31,202 nucleotides of DNA, taken from positions 1 through 31,202 of the forward strand of contig CAKRDK010000026.1 of assembly GCA_934309475.1 (NCBI GenBank), read 5' to 3'. Below, one piece after another: positions 15,091 through 23,054 of the stretch (position 1 is its first letter; every line of letters starts with the position of its first letter). The position numbers and the translations under genes were made by a program. The stretch comes from an uncultured Roseburia sp. Its GTDB lineage: Bacteria; Bacillota; Clostridia; Lachnospirales; Lachnospiraceae. Below the pieces are notes generated by a model, which was given only the letters and a program-made list of their open reading frames with translations, was not told where the DNA came from and made no database searches.

Positions 15091-15119
15091 ATGTTATCAT
15101 TTCTCTATCAGACTGTCAA
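15091..15119 (-). promoter_or_regulatory. putative lrp promoter
   Basis: TTGACA (15119-15114), 17 bases, TAACAT (15096-15091). The -35 is perfect and the -10 is four of six. It starts four bases after the stop of the upstream gene. Confidence 0.45.
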
Positions 15120-15123
15120 TTGA

Positions 15124-16020
15124 CTATGCAAATAATTTTTTGCCATAAACACCCTGTCCCACTAATTCGGCGAATGACTGTACTACAGTCTCACGGTCTT
15201 CCTTATAAGTCACACCGAACCATTTGTCTCCGGTCTCTAAGACATGAACGGTTGCCTGCTTCTCTTCTACCATATCTCCAATGATGGTAGGAATCAGATA
15301 TTCTGCCTTCTGCTCATTTCCCTCGATTCCGTCTAGGAATTTACAGAAGCGTGCTTCTAACTCGTCAAAAATATCCGGTGTCAGTCCCCACATATTCATG
15401 GAAACCGGCTGCTCTAACGGAACATTTCCTGCTGGTGTTGTCGCACATCCGTCACCTTTTCCAATCTCTTTTGTCTCAACAATCTTTGTGAGAATTCCGT
15501 TCTCCACCTGACAGATTCCTCTTGTCACGGTTCCATTGTCACTCAATGTATTGCCCACCTGAAATCCTGCCATACAGAAATTATATTTCGTATCGACAGC
15601 TTTCGGCTTGCACAGATACTCGTGGATTTTCACAAATCCCTCTTTTCCATAGTAGTCGTCTGCATTAATAACCACAAATGGCTCTTTGACAACATCCTTA
15701 CATGCTAAAATTGCCTGACCGGTACCCCATGGCTTCGTTCTGCCCTCCGGCACCTCGTATCCTGCCGGCAAATCCGCAATATCCTGGAATACATATTCTA
15801 CTTCAATTCTTCCTTCCATGCGGTCTCCGATTGCTTCGCGGAATGCTTCCTCGATATCCTTGCGGATGATAAAGACAACTTTATCAAATCCCGCCTCCAT
15901 CGCATCAAAAATGGAGTAGTCTAAAATAATCTCTCCACTTGGTCCAACCGGCTCAATCTGTTTGATTCCACCATAGCGGCTCCCCATTCCCGCAGCCATA
16001 ATTACTAATGTTGTTCTCAT
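15124..16020 (-). CDS. nucleotidyltransferase family protein (NDP-sugar synthase-like)
   Basis: The enzyme probably couples a sugar-1-phosphate to a nucleoside triphosphate. Of 298 residues, the N-terminus TTLVIMAAGMGSRYGGIKQ carries the GxGxR nucleotide loop and the Lys of this fold. GPSGEIILDYSIFDA and VVINADDYYG (metal-binding Asp pair) follow, then SMNMWGLTPDIFDEL. It differs clearly from classical GalU (no LPATKAIPKEML-type signature), so no symbol is given. ATG 16020 has AGGAGA eight bases upstream; the upstream in-frame start at 16095 lacks one. It lies just downstream of purE but is separated from it by a terminator. Confidence 0.85.
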   Translation of the reverse strand: MRTTLVIMAAGMGSRYGGIKQIEPVGPSGEIILDYSIFDAMEAGFDKVVFIIRKDIEEAFREAIGDRMEGRIEVEYVFQDIADLPAGYEVPEGRTKPWGTGQAILACKDVVKEPFVVINADDYYGKEGFVKIHEYLCKPKAVDTKYNFCMAGFQVGNTLSDNGTVTRGICQVENGILTKIVETKEIGKGDGCATTPAGNVPLEQPVSMNMWGLTPDIFDELEARFCKFLDGIEGNEQKAEYLIPTIIGDMVEEKQATVHVLETGDKWFGVTYKEDRETVVQSFAELVGQGVYGKKLFA

Positions 16021-16137
16021 CACACGTTCTCCTAACTTGAAAAATGAAATCCCCTCTGATTTCTTTTTCACTTTCTTTTGTGGAGATACCTCCACGCATA
16101 TTGTTTTCCTATCATAACATAATCTGGCAAAAGTGTC

Positions 16138-16164
16138 AAAAAAAGCGAAGCCATCCGGCTCCGC
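16138..16164 (-). terminator. intrinsic terminator of purE
   Basis: GCGGAGCC (16164-16157), loop GGAT, GGCTTCGC (16152-16145) with one G-U pair, then TTTTTTT on the minus strand, 31 bases after the purE stop. Confidence 0.88.
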
Positions 16165-16194
16165 CTTGTGTGTCCGTCTCTTTTAACTTGTGGT

Positions 16195-16695
16195 TTAGTA
16201 ATTTTTATATCCCACCTGCTGCAGTCTCTCGTCTTTTGCCTGAACCTGCTCTTTCAACTCTTTACTGTAGTCTTTTAACTTCTGAAGCAGTGCTTCATCG
16301 GAAGTTGCAAGGATTTTGGCTGCCAAAAGGCCTGCGTTTGCACCACCGTTGATTGCCACTGTTGCAACCGGGATTCCGGATGGCATCTGTACGATAGAAT
16401 AAAGGGAATCTCTGCCACCTAATGAAGTTGTGTGCATCGGGATTCCGATTACCGGCATCGGGAAAATAGCGGCACACATGCCCGGCAGATGTGCTGCCAT
16501 GCCTGCACCTGCAATAATCACTTTAAATCCTTTTGCCTCAGCGCTTTTTGCATATTCAAAAAATACATCCGGCTCACGGTGAGCGGAAATAATTGTCATC
16601 TCGTATTCAATTCCTAATTTTTCTAAGATATCAGCTGCCTTTGCCATTACAGGCATATCTGAATCGCTGCCCATTACAATTCCTACTTTTGCCAT
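16195..16695 (-). CDS. purE: N5-carboxyaminoimidazole ribonucleotide mutase
   Basis: Class I PurE moves the carboxyl group of N5-CAIR to give CAIR in purine synthesis. Of 166 residues, VGIVMGSDSDMPVM (substrate phosphate loop), IISAHREPDVFFEY (catalytic His region) and VIIAGAGMAAHLPGM are all present, and the length is usual. LarB is a relative of PurE, but the GSDSD and SAHREP motifs and the size match PurE. The gene is monocistronic here, with its own promoter, a structured leader and a terminator. The other pur genes are outside the window. Confidence 0.96.
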   Translation of the reverse strand: MAKVGIVMGSDSDMPVMAKAADILEKLGIEYEMTIISAHREPDVFFEYAKSAEAKGFKVIIAGAGMAAHLPGMCAAIFPMPVIGIPMHTTSLGGRDSLYSIVQMPSGIPVATVAINGGANAGLLAAKILATSDEALLQKLKDYSKELKEQVQAKDERLQQVGYKNY

Positions 16696-16718
16696 TACAA
16701 TGTCCTCCTGCTCTTATT

Positions 16719-16771
16719 CCAAAAACAAACCGCCCCACATGACTTCAAGGGTGTGACAGTCATATGGAGCG
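16719..16771 (-). promoter_or_regulatory. structured purE leader, possible attenuator hairpin
   Basis: On the minus strand CGCTCCATATGACT (16771-16758) pairs with AGTCATGTGGGGCG (16744-16731), giving 14 pairs with two G-U. The stretch GTTTGTTTTT follows. It lies between the promoter and the purE ribosome site. It resembles an intrinsic terminator, so premature termination is possible. It does not match a purine, PRPP or ZTP riboswitch consensus that I know. Confidence 0.55.
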
Positions 16772-16792
16772 CCTATGAAATTTTACAGTTTT

Positions 16793-16822
16793 ATTGTAAC
16801 CGCTTTCTTGTTAGAAGTCCAA
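16793..16822 (-). promoter_or_regulatory. promoter of purE
   Basis: TTGGAC (16822-16817), 18 bases, TACAAT (16798-16793). About 95 bases of leader follow before the ATG. Confidence 0.65.
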
Positions 16823-16859
16823 TTAATAATTGTAATTTTATTGATAAGCAGCGCTAATC

Positions 16860-18884
16860 TTACTGTAATGGAATATTTAATTCTTCTGTTCCCGGAACGA
16901 CAAATTTACCATCTGAGATAATCGCAATCTCTCTTCCGTCCGGACAAATTGCAGTGATTTTATCTAGTTCATCATACGGAATCGTGATATCGGTATGACA
17001 GTTAAAGTATGCTTTTGTCATATCCTCGTTACGCAATGCAGAAATTGCATTCTCCCTTGCCACGATTGCCTTTCCATCCGGATTATAAGAGATATTGTCC
17101 TCCTCATGGGAATAACAGGTATCTCCAACCGCAAAGTGAGGTCCTGTCTTTTCTGCAATCAGAATCGGCAATTTATCGGCAATGTCAAACTCTCTTGCCA
17201 TACGGTATGCTGTCGTATTCGTTCCGATGGCAAACTCACCCATCGGAAGTGTCTCATGGTTGTAGAGCACATTATCTTTTAAATATTTTTTATTCTCTTC
17301 TTCTGTCGCAAAGTTCGTACAGGTATACTGATCTATCATACCGTCTTTAAAGTCAATCTCTAAATTGACATATTTTAAGCCCTGCAGATAAACCTGGCTG
17401 ACAAATAATTTTCCGGTGGTACCAGCTAAAACAGGAGACGTAAAGACCTCTCCGACCGGAATGTTGACATCAGCCACACAGTTTTCGAATGCGGTCTCTT
17501 TTGCCTTATCTTTTAACGGATAAATGGAAACGTAAAGGTCTGTCTTGTTATCACCTTTTCCGGTAATATGCACTTTTTCTGCCTCATCTAAGACATCAAT
17601 CAGTTTCTGCTGCATGGTCTGATATAAGGTGTAGTCAAGCGTATTAATCTCAACTGTTTTGGCGAAAATTTCCTTAAACTTCTCTCCGATTGCCGGTACC
17701 GGGTACGCGATAATCGTAAAACTTCTCTCCTCACCTTTGATGTACTGATTTGTAATCTGTCCACCTACACTCATATTGTGCACACTGAGCTGCTGCTGTT
17801 TCTCGTCTAAATGAACGGCTTCTTTTTTGGTGACCGGCGCAAACGGAATCTCTCCGAACACTTCAATGACTGCAGGGCCTGCATAACCTGCTGCAAGTGT
17901 CTTGCGCTCCTCAAATGCCGCTTTGCGGCATTCTAACCGGCGCTCCACATACGCCTTATCAAAATAGACACCCTGATCTTCTTTGTGGTCATACTGATAC
18001 TGTTTGTTGTAATCGATTGGGTATGGTGTCATCGTGACACGAAGTCCTATTTTTTCAAAATTACGGATTGCAGCACGCACCATACGCTCAAATCCGATTG
18101 GATAACGCACTTCAGCCGTTGTCTTCTTGGATAAATCTTTTCCGGTTGTCTCAAATCCGATACGGTAGCCCTCTGTATAGGTATCTGCCATGGACTGAAT
18201 CTCTTCCTCCGACATCTGATTTAAAAATCTGGCAATTTCCACTTCGTCCGTACCGATATAACGTCCATAGCGGTAAAGGTAGCGCAAATCGTTTAAGTCT
18301 GATTCCATGACAATCTGTGTCGCAAAATCATAATCCGGATTGACTAACTTCTCTACCGATTCCGCTTCGAAAATCTCGCTGTAATCGTGGAAATACCAGT
18401 AAACTGCCTGCTGCACTTCATGCGCATCCGGTTTCTCTGACTCTTCAAACAGATGGCACACTTCGACAAACAGTTCCATCGCAAGTGTCACACGCTGTTT
18501 TTCTCCTGCAAAAGCAGAAGGAATCACATTTCTCACATGTGCGTAGAGCACACTCAAAATCTGTCCGAATTCCTCTCCTAATGTTTTAACCGCATATGCC
18601 GGGTTCAAATAACTATTTTCATAGTTCTCTTCTAACACATCCTCATTGATTGCACGGTTCATCGCCACACATTCTTCCATGGAATGTGTAAAAAGCGTTC
18701 CGTTATCCTCCTCTGTTAATACAACGGCTGTCTGTAAAAACAGATTGGCAACTCTTTTAAAATAAGCGGCATACGGTTCTGCTGCCGCATTCTCTTTTTC
18801 AATTTCAGCAATGCGCTCTAACACTAATTCATAGCGCTCTGCGACTGCTTCGTTTGCCTCTTTTCTCAATTCCTGATAACTCAT
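16860..18884 (-). CDS. M29-family aminopeptidase with a long N-terminal extension
   Basis: The C-terminal half (about 310-674) matches the M29 metallo-aminopeptidases (AmpS/PepS), which remove N-terminal residues from peptides. Candidate metal ligands are visible: Glu479 in VGEVFTSP, Glu550 in MGEFAIGTN, His583 in GPHFAVGD, and His630/Asp632 in NCHTDITI. M29 enzymes are usually about 370-415 residues. Here roughly 300 extra residues precede, mostly helical and acidic, without a signal peptide or a domain I recognise. The cytoplasmic location is inferred from the lack of a signal. The HD hydrolase gene ends 24 bases upstream, so the two are probably co-transcribed. Confidence 0.9.
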   Translation of the reverse strand: MSYQELRKEANEAVAERYELVLERIAEIEKENAAAEPYAAYFKRVANLFLQTAVVLTEEDNGTLFTHSMEECVAMNRAINEDVLEENYENSYLNPAYAVKTLGEEFGQILSVLYAHVRNVIPSAFAGEKQRVTLAMELFVEVCHLFEESEKPDAHEVQQAVYWYFHDYSEIFEAESVEKLVNPDYDFATQIVMESDLNDLRYLYRYGRYIGTDEVEIARFLNQMSEEEIQSMADTYTEGYRIGFETTGKDLSKKTTAEVRYPIGFERMVRAAIRNFEKIGLRVTMTPYPIDYNKQYQYDHKEDQGVYFDKAYVERRLECRKAAFEERKTLAAGYAGPAVIEVFGEIPFAPVTKKEAVHLDEKQQQLSVHNMSVGGQITNQYIKGEERSFTIIAYPVPAIGEKFKEIFAKTVEINTLDYTLYQTMQQKLIDVLDEAEKVHITGKGDNKTDLYVSIYPLKDKAKETAFENCVADVNIPVGEVFTSPVLAGTTGKLFVSQVYLQGLKYVNLEIDFKDGMIDQYTCTNFATEEENKKYLKDNVLYNHETLPMGEFAIGTNTTAYRMAREFDIADKLPILIAEKTGPHFAVGDTCYSHEEDNISYNPDGKAIVARENAISALRNEDMTKAYFNCHTDITIPYDELDKITAICPDGREIAIISDGKFVVPGTEELNIPLQ

Positions 18885-18908
18885 CTTAAATCCTTTCCAA
18901 AGCCGTTA

Positions 18909-19499
18909 TCATTCATCCTTTAAATGACCGGCTTTTACATTCTCTTCTAAAAGAGATTTCGCATAAGCCCAGATTTCTTCCGAACCCTCATGCACACGCT
19001 CATCTCTCCTTAGAACCTGAGACAATTTTACTCCGTGTTCCTCCCAGGAGTGTCCACCCGATGCATGGTTTAACAGCAGCGGCTGCACCTTATCTAACAT
19101 ATTGGCAAATTTAGATTCCGGTGTCTCCATTGCTTCAAATTCATCCCAGAGTCCGCGGTACTCCTGTGCCTGTCCCTCCGGTAAAAGTCCAAAAATACGG
19201 TCCGCGGCTTTCAATTCCCGCTCCCGTTTTGTTTTATTTCCCTCTGTGTCATATGCGTAGGTATCCCCCGCATCAATCTCTATCACGTCGTGAAGCAGCA
19301 CCATCTTCATCGTCTTTAAGACATCGATTGGCTCGTTTGCATAATCTGCCAGAACAAAACACATCAGGGCAAGATGCCACGAATGTTCCGCATCATTTTC
19401 CTTTCTGCTTCCATCGCAAAGATAGGTCTGTCTTGTAATGTGTTTTATCTTGTCTAACTCTAAAATAAATGAAATCTGTTTTTCGAAATCGTTTTTCAT
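18909..19499 (-). CDS. HD-domain phosphohydrolase (YfbR-like)
   Basis: The 196 residues show the HD metal site pattern: ENDAEHSWHLAL with the first His, then MVLLHDVIEIDAGDTYAYD carrying the His-Asp doublet, and a later Asp in NMLDKVQPLLLNH. This resembles YfbR/HDDC2-type 5'-nucleotidases acting on deoxynucleoside monophosphates, but the true substrate cannot be read from sequence. ATG 19499 is preferred because AGGAG stands eight bases upstream; a GTG at 19508 overlaps that site. It follows a small membrane protein gene by 15 bases and precedes the aminopeptidase, so a run of five genes from pyrE onward appears to be transcribed together. Confidence 0.85.
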   Translation of the reverse strand: MKNDFEKQISFILELDKIKHITRQTYLCDGSRKENDAEHSWHLALMCFVLADYANEPIDVLKTMKMVLLHDVIEIDAGDTYAYDTEGNKTKRERELKAADRIFGLLPEGQAQEYRGLWDEFEAMETPESKFANMLDKVQPLLLNHASGGHSWEEHGVKLSQVLRRDERVHEGSEEIWAYAKSLLEENVKAGHLKDE

Positions 19500-19514
19500 T
19501 GTCTGCACTCCTGT

Positions 19515-19850
19515 CTATGCCAGAAACATTCCTGCCACATATAAACTCACCCAGATTCCTGCCGCAATCACGGAAACTGCCGTCGCAAGATACGGGAAAA
19601 ATTTAAATGAGCCTTCCTCAAATAAACTCCTGATTGCAAGCACCAGCGCAATGATTGCCAACAGCATGGAAGTCACTCCGGCACTTCCCAAATACATGCT
19701 GCCGTTTCCGCCGCTTCCCGATGCACTTACAATCACCACTACAAAAATTACAAGCGAGATGATTGCAAACCCAAGCGCCGTTATGCCACGCTTTGACTGC
19801 ACTTTCTCCGTAAATTTGTAGTTATGTTTTCGATATTTTCTCCTTGCCAT
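19515..19850 (-). CDS. small three-helix membrane protein
   Basis: The 111-residue product has a strongly basic N-terminus (MARRKYRKHNYKFTEK) followed by three hydrophobic segments at about 23-43, 55-75 and 86-108. A short glycine/serine loop (SASGSGGNGS) joins the first two. It resembles a family of uncharacterised membrane proteins common in Lachnospiraceae (I believe DUF6142, not confirmed). It sits six bases after the VanZ gene, so it probably shares the pyrE transcript. Function unknown. Confidence 0.75.
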   Translation of the reverse strand: MARRKYRKHNYKFTEKVQSKRGITALGFAIISLVIFVVVIVSASGSGGNGSMYLGSAGVTSMLLAIIALVLAIRSLFEEGSFKFFPYLATAVSVIAAGIWVSLYVAGMFLA

Positions 19851-19856
19851 CTCAGA

Positions 19857-20324
19857 CTATTCCCTTCTTTGACGCCATCTGACATAAAGTGTACGCATAA
19901 TCCGGTATATCACATACCCACAAATGCCCCCTAATGTGTTGAGAATGATGTCATCCACATCAAAGGAACCAACTTTTGTCACAAGCTGTATCACTTCCAC
20001 CGCCAGGCTGAGTTCAAAACTATATAAAAATACAAAACCAAACTTCCTGCACCGCGTTGAAAAGACCGGCAGGAAAAAACCAAATGGAACAAATGCCGCT
20101 ATATTCCCAAATATATTGAGCACCACTGCCTTTGTTCCAAGGATATCTGCATAAAGAATGAATCTTTTTATCTCATGGAAGGGAATCAGATTATAATGAT
20201 ATTCCCGCTCCGCGTAAGTTCTTCCTAATGATTCTGCAAAAAATAAAAAGTAAAATAATACAATAACATATATCACAAACAGAATCCATGCAGCAATCCG
20301 CTGCTTTTTTCTATCGTGCACCAT
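19857..20324 (-). CDS. VanZ-family membrane protein
   Basis: This multi-spanning protein of about 155 residues has the VanZ core: NLIPFHEIKRF, NIFGNIAAFVPFGFFLP, FELSLAVEVIQLVTKVGSFDVDDIILNTLGG. VanZ proteins are linked to low-level teicoplanin resistance in one system, but most members are of unknown role. The start is uncertain: the frame overlaps the end of pyrE, no ribosome site is obvious, and ATGs at 20345, 20333 and 20324 are possible. Coupling to pyrE translation is likely. Confidence 0.85.
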   Translation of the reverse strand: MVHDRKKQRIAAWILFVIYVIVLFYFLFFAESLGRTYAEREYHYNLIPFHEIKRFILYADILGTKAVVLNIFGNIAAFVPFGFFLPVFSTRCRKFGFVFLYSFELSLAVEVIQLVTKVGSFDVDDIILNTLGGICGYVIYRIMRTLYVRWRQRRE

Positions 20325-20991
20325 ACTGCTCATAATATGCATCAATAGCAGCCTTCATCTTATCATCAATAACGATTCTTCCATGACATTCACGGTTATA
20401 AAGACATTCCACAACCTCGTCCATGGAAACGATTGCATTCGCATCAAAACCGTATTTTTCCTTAATCTCTTCTAATGCACTCTTCTCTCCGCCGAGCCCC
20501 TTCTCCATACGGTTTAGCGATACCATAAGTCCGATAATCTCTACATTTGCGGCACCTTTTACCTTTGGAACGGTCTCTTCCATTGATTTACCGGATGTAG
20601 TTACATCTTCAATCATGACAACTCTGTCACCGTCTTTTAACGTGCTTCCTAAAAAGCTTCCCTTATCTGCACCGTGGTCTTTCTCTTCTTTCCGGTCGGA
20701 GCAGTAACGAATCTCTTTTCCATACAATTTGCTGTATGCCACTGCCGTTACCACACTGATTGGAATTCCCTTGTAAGCCGGTCCGAATAACACATCAAAA
20801 TCGTCTCCATAAGTCTCATGGATTGCCTTTGCGTAATATTCCCCTAATCTCATCAGCTGGGAGCCTGTCACATAAGCACCTGCGTTCATAAAAAAAGGAG
20901 ATTTACGTCCACTCTTTAATGTAAATTCTCCAAACTTCAAAACATCACTTTCTACCATAAATTCAATAAATTCCTGCTTATAGCTTTCCAT
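20311..20991 (-). CDS. pyrE: orotate phosphoribosyltransferase
   Basis: PyrE joins orotate and PRPP to give orotidine 5'-phosphate in pyrimidine synthesis. The 226 residues include FGEFTLKSGRKSPFFMNAG near the N-terminus, DVLFGPAYKGIPISV, the lysine/aspartate loop FSDRKEEKDHG-like CSDRKEEKDHG, and the PRPP-binding signature RVVMIEDVTTSGKSMEE. Length is typical. ATG 20991 has TAGGAGG about ten bases upstream. It is the first gene of a run with VanZ, the small membrane protein, the HD hydrolase and the aminopeptidase. The rest of the pyr pathway is not in the window. Confidence 0.96.
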   Translation of the reverse strand: MESYKQEFIEFMVESDVLKFGEFTLKSGRKSPFFMNAGAYVTGSQLMRLGEYYAKAIHETYGDDFDVLFGPAYKGIPISVVTAVAYSKLYGKEIRYCSDRKEEKDHGADKGSFLGSTLKDGDRVVMIEDVTTSGKSMEETVPKVKGAANVEIIGLMVSLNRMEKGLGGEKSALEEIKEKYGFDANAIVSMDEVVECLYNRECHGRIVIDDKMKAAIDAYYEQYGAR

Positions 20992-21041
20992 CTATCTAAA
21001 ACCTCCTATTATAATGTAAAATTTGTCTAAATATCTTATTC

Positions 21042-21070
21042 ATACTATCATAAAGCCCCCAAATATTCAA
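21042..21070 (-). promoter_or_regulatory. putative pyrE promoter
   Basis: TTGAAT (21070-21065), 17 bases, TAGTAT (21047-21042). No pyrimidine-type attenuator is seen in the short leader. Confidence 0.45.
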
Positions 21071-21078
21071 TGCGTTTT

Positions 21079-21116
21079 CAAAAAAAGCAGCCAGACACTT
21101 TTCGCATCTGACTGCT
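21079..21116 (-). terminator. intrinsic terminator of the nuclease lipoprotein operon
   Basis: AGCAGTCAGA (21116-21107) pairs with TCTGGCTGCT (21095-21086), extended inward by TGC/GTG-type pairs, with a GAAAA loop and seven T residues on the minus strand. Confidence 0.88.
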
Positions 21117-21131
21117 CTCTGCCCCTATTAT

Positions 21132-22277
21132 CTACCAGCATTTTTTACATTTTCCCAGGCCTTCACTGATTGCCTGCTGCTCGGTAATCTGCGTGGCATT
21201 TGCCGGATTCATATTACCACAATCGTTGCGGCTGTGATACTTCGAACCTGTTGCGGATTTCCATACCATCGTTGTACTGCCTGTATCTGCCGGCGTCTCA
21301 ACGGTCTGTGCACTTTCTGCATCGCTGGTGCTGCCTGTTGTATCGCTTACGCTCTCGGCATTATTTGCATTGTCTGTAGTTGTATCTGCACTCTCACAGG
21401 AGCTCTCCCCTGTTGCATAATCGATTGCCACTTCCGGCTGTACATTATAACAATAGACATTAAAAAGGATGCCGTCTCCCTTGTCCTCCACCGACTCCGC
21501 TTCTATCTGAACCCCGCTCACAAGCAGGTTGTCCCCTTCAAAAACAGGTGTAACCCGGTACATCACATGATTTCCCGTTTCCTTCACATAATCGGCAACC
21601 ATATTTTCAAATGGCAGCATGCCTTTTACGTTCAGATATCTCGTTCCTGTAATTAAATTCTTCGTGTTGGCATTCTCTCCGGTAAGCTGGTAACCAATGA
21701 GATGACAGCGGTTGTATAAGTATTTTCCGTCGACAACATCATATTTTACCGTGTGCCAGCCTGTAGGCTTTACCTGTCCGATTTCGCCGCGCTCTTCTGT
21801 CGGCATGATATCAGTTCCGATGCAGGCGTATACCACACCACATCTGCCAAGACTGTCTAAATCGCTGTAATATTCATAGGAAGAGGTCGACAACTCTTTC
21901 TCTTCAAATTGAGGGATATTGCCATTCACCTCAACATATGGTTCCCCGGAATACGCCGGAACCTCATCCTGTGAAATTGCCACCTCTGTAGAAAGTTCTG
22001 CCTGTTGGATTGCCGCGTAGGATGCCGTTATTTTTTTCTTTTCCTCTGTACTGCTCTCCGTGTCGCCGGCCACTTCGCTTTCTGTCTCCTCGGCAGCTAT
22101 TTCCTGCGTCTCGGTCTCCTGTTCAATTACTTCCTGTACCTGAGCTTCCGCCGCAATTTCCGCCACATTATCTGACGTACTGCATCCCGCCTGCAGCATA
22201 CACATAAGTGCTGCCATTAACATTGCAAACTTCGTTAGCGGCGATCCTTTTTTTCTCCGTTTACCTGCTTGGAACAT
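21132..22277 (-). CDS. DNA/RNA non-specific nuclease lipoprotein (EndA-like)
   Basis: The 381-residue surface protein has a signal peptide ending CMLQAGC (lipidated Cys at about 32). An acidic disordered stalk (33-110) follows. The nuclease domain comes next, with YNRCHLIGYQLTGENANTKN: the DRGH motif of the beta-beta-alpha fold appears as N-R-C-H, and the following Asn residues bind metal. A second Ser/Thr/Asp-rich spacer (about 285-345) leads to a C-terminal module SKYHSRNDCGNMN...GKCKKCW, with three cysteines and histidine that could bind metal. ATG 22277 has GGAG seven bases upstream and lies inside the preceding gene. A role in degrading or taking up external DNA is inferred from the family. 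Confidence 0.87.
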   Translation of the reverse strand: MFQAGKRRKKGSPLTKFAMLMAALMCMLQAGCSTSDNVAEIAAEAQVQEVIEQETETQEIAAEETESEVAGDTESSTEEKKKITASYAAIQQAELSTEVAISQDEVPAYSGEPYVEVNGNIPQFEEKELSTSSYEYYSDLDSLGRCGVVYACIGTDIMPTEERGEIGQVKPTGWHTVKYDVVDGKYLYNRCHLIGYQLTGENANTKNLITGTRYLNVKGMLPFENMVADYVKETGNHVMYRVTPVFEGDNLLVSGVQIEAESVEDKGDGILFNVYCYNVQPEVAIDYATGESSCESADTTTDNANNAESVSDTTGSTSDAESAQTVETPADTGSTTMVWKSATGSKYHSRNDCGNMNPANATQITEQQAISEGLGKCKKCW

Positions 22278-22686
22278 ATACCCACTCCTCCCTCGTAATC
22301 TTTTCGTGTGAATTTCCCTGAAACTCCCTGACGGATAACAATTCCCAGCCGGGTTGTGCTACTGAAATGTCAAGGTGCCAGTCTGCCGGATATTCCCTGT
22401 TCCACTTAAAAAGAATCATCTTTTTTATCTGCTCTTTATAATCTGCCACAGGCAGATTTTCCACAAAGCAGACATCTTTGGCACCGGCTTTCTTCAAAAA
22501 CTCTTCGTCCACTCTGACATTTTCCGGCAACGGAACTTCAAACTGTTTCGCGCTGTAATGGTTCATCCAGAGTGTGCTCTCTTGGGCTGTCTGCAGCAGT
22601 TCACTTCTTAAGCACTTATCCTGGCTCTGCCTTCTCTTGTTAAATGTCATTCCAAAATTATCATCTACTGCTACACATACAATCAT
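22261..22686 (-). CDS. conserved hypothetical protein upstream of the nuclease
   Basis: The 141-residue soluble protein begins MIVCVAVDDNFGMTFNKRRQ. ATG 22686 has GGGAGGG seven bases upstream. It contains WMNHYSAKQF and VCFVENL, then FKWNREYPADWHLDISVAQP and SHEKITREEW near the C-terminus. I have seen this pattern as a small uncharacterised family in Lachnospiraceae but cannot assign a function. The downstream nuclease gene starts 17 bases before its stop, so the two are translationally coupled. Confidence 0.75.
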   Translation of the reverse strand: MIVCVAVDDNFGMTFNKRRQSQDKCLRSELLQTAQESTLWMNHYSAKQFEVPLPENVRVDEEFLKKAGAKDVCFVENLPVADYKEQIKKMILFKWNREYPADWHLDISVAQPGWELLSVREFQGNSHEKITREEWVYVPSR

Positions 22687-22705
22687 GTCGTTCCCTCCCT
22701 CTTTC

Positions 22706-22734
22706 ATCTTACAACACTGCCGCTTTGAAATCAA
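22706..22734 (-). promoter_or_regulatory. putative promoter of the hypothetical-nuclease operon
   Basis: TTGATT (22734-22729), 17 bases, TAAGAT (22711-22706). It follows the metal-cluster terminator and gives a very short leader. Confidence 0.45.
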
Positions 22735-22745
22735 TAATAGAACTA

Positions 22746-22774
22746 CAAAATGGCATCCCATACTGGGATGCCAT
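22746..22774 (-). terminator. intrinsic terminator of the metal-handling operon
   Basis: A perfect 11-bp stem ATGGCATCCCA/TGGGATGCCAT (22750-22774) with a three-base loop is followed by TTTTG on the minus strand, 28 bases after the HMA gene stop. Confidence 0.88.
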
Positions 22775-22802
22775 CCATAAATTTCTCTATTAAGTTCCCC
22801 GC

Positions 22803-23054
22803 CTAGTGAAAGAAAAATCCTTTCTTTTCATATGGCTCTTCTTTCACACTAACAAAATGATAACCGGTGTTCTCGATTACTTTTTCAATCTCACTTTCCG
22901 CCGGTGCTGTCTCCGTCACAAAGGTTGCAGTTCCTTTTTTATGGGAAGCGCAAACTTTCTTTGCGCCTGGAAATGCATTGCGGAGTGCCTCATTGACATG
23001 TGCTTCACACATGCCACACTGCATTCCATCTACCTGTACCGTTACTTTTGTCAT
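22803..23054 (-). CDS. heavy-metal-associated (HMA) domain protein
   Basis: The 83-residue cytosolic metallochaperone-like protein begins TKVTVQVDGMQCGMCEAHVN. The Met-x-Cys-x-x-Cys metal site is at about residues 11-16, followed by the ferredoxin-like fold ending near residue 72 and a His/Phe tail. It overlaps the stop of the ATPase gene by four bases (ATGA). It probably hands metal to, or receives it from, that ATPase. The metal is not determined; copper is usual for this motif. Confidence 0.9.
   Translation of the reverse strand: MTKVTVQVDGMQCGMCEAHVNEALRNAFPGAKKVCASHKKGTATFVTETAPAESEIEKVIENTGYHFVSVKEEPYEKKGFFFH

Noticed and set aside
16195..16695. LarB instead of PurE, given larE nearby
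   Set aside because: Length and the GSDSDMP, SAHREP and GAGMAAHLPG motifs are those of class I PurE, and the gene is 9 kb from larE with its own promoter.
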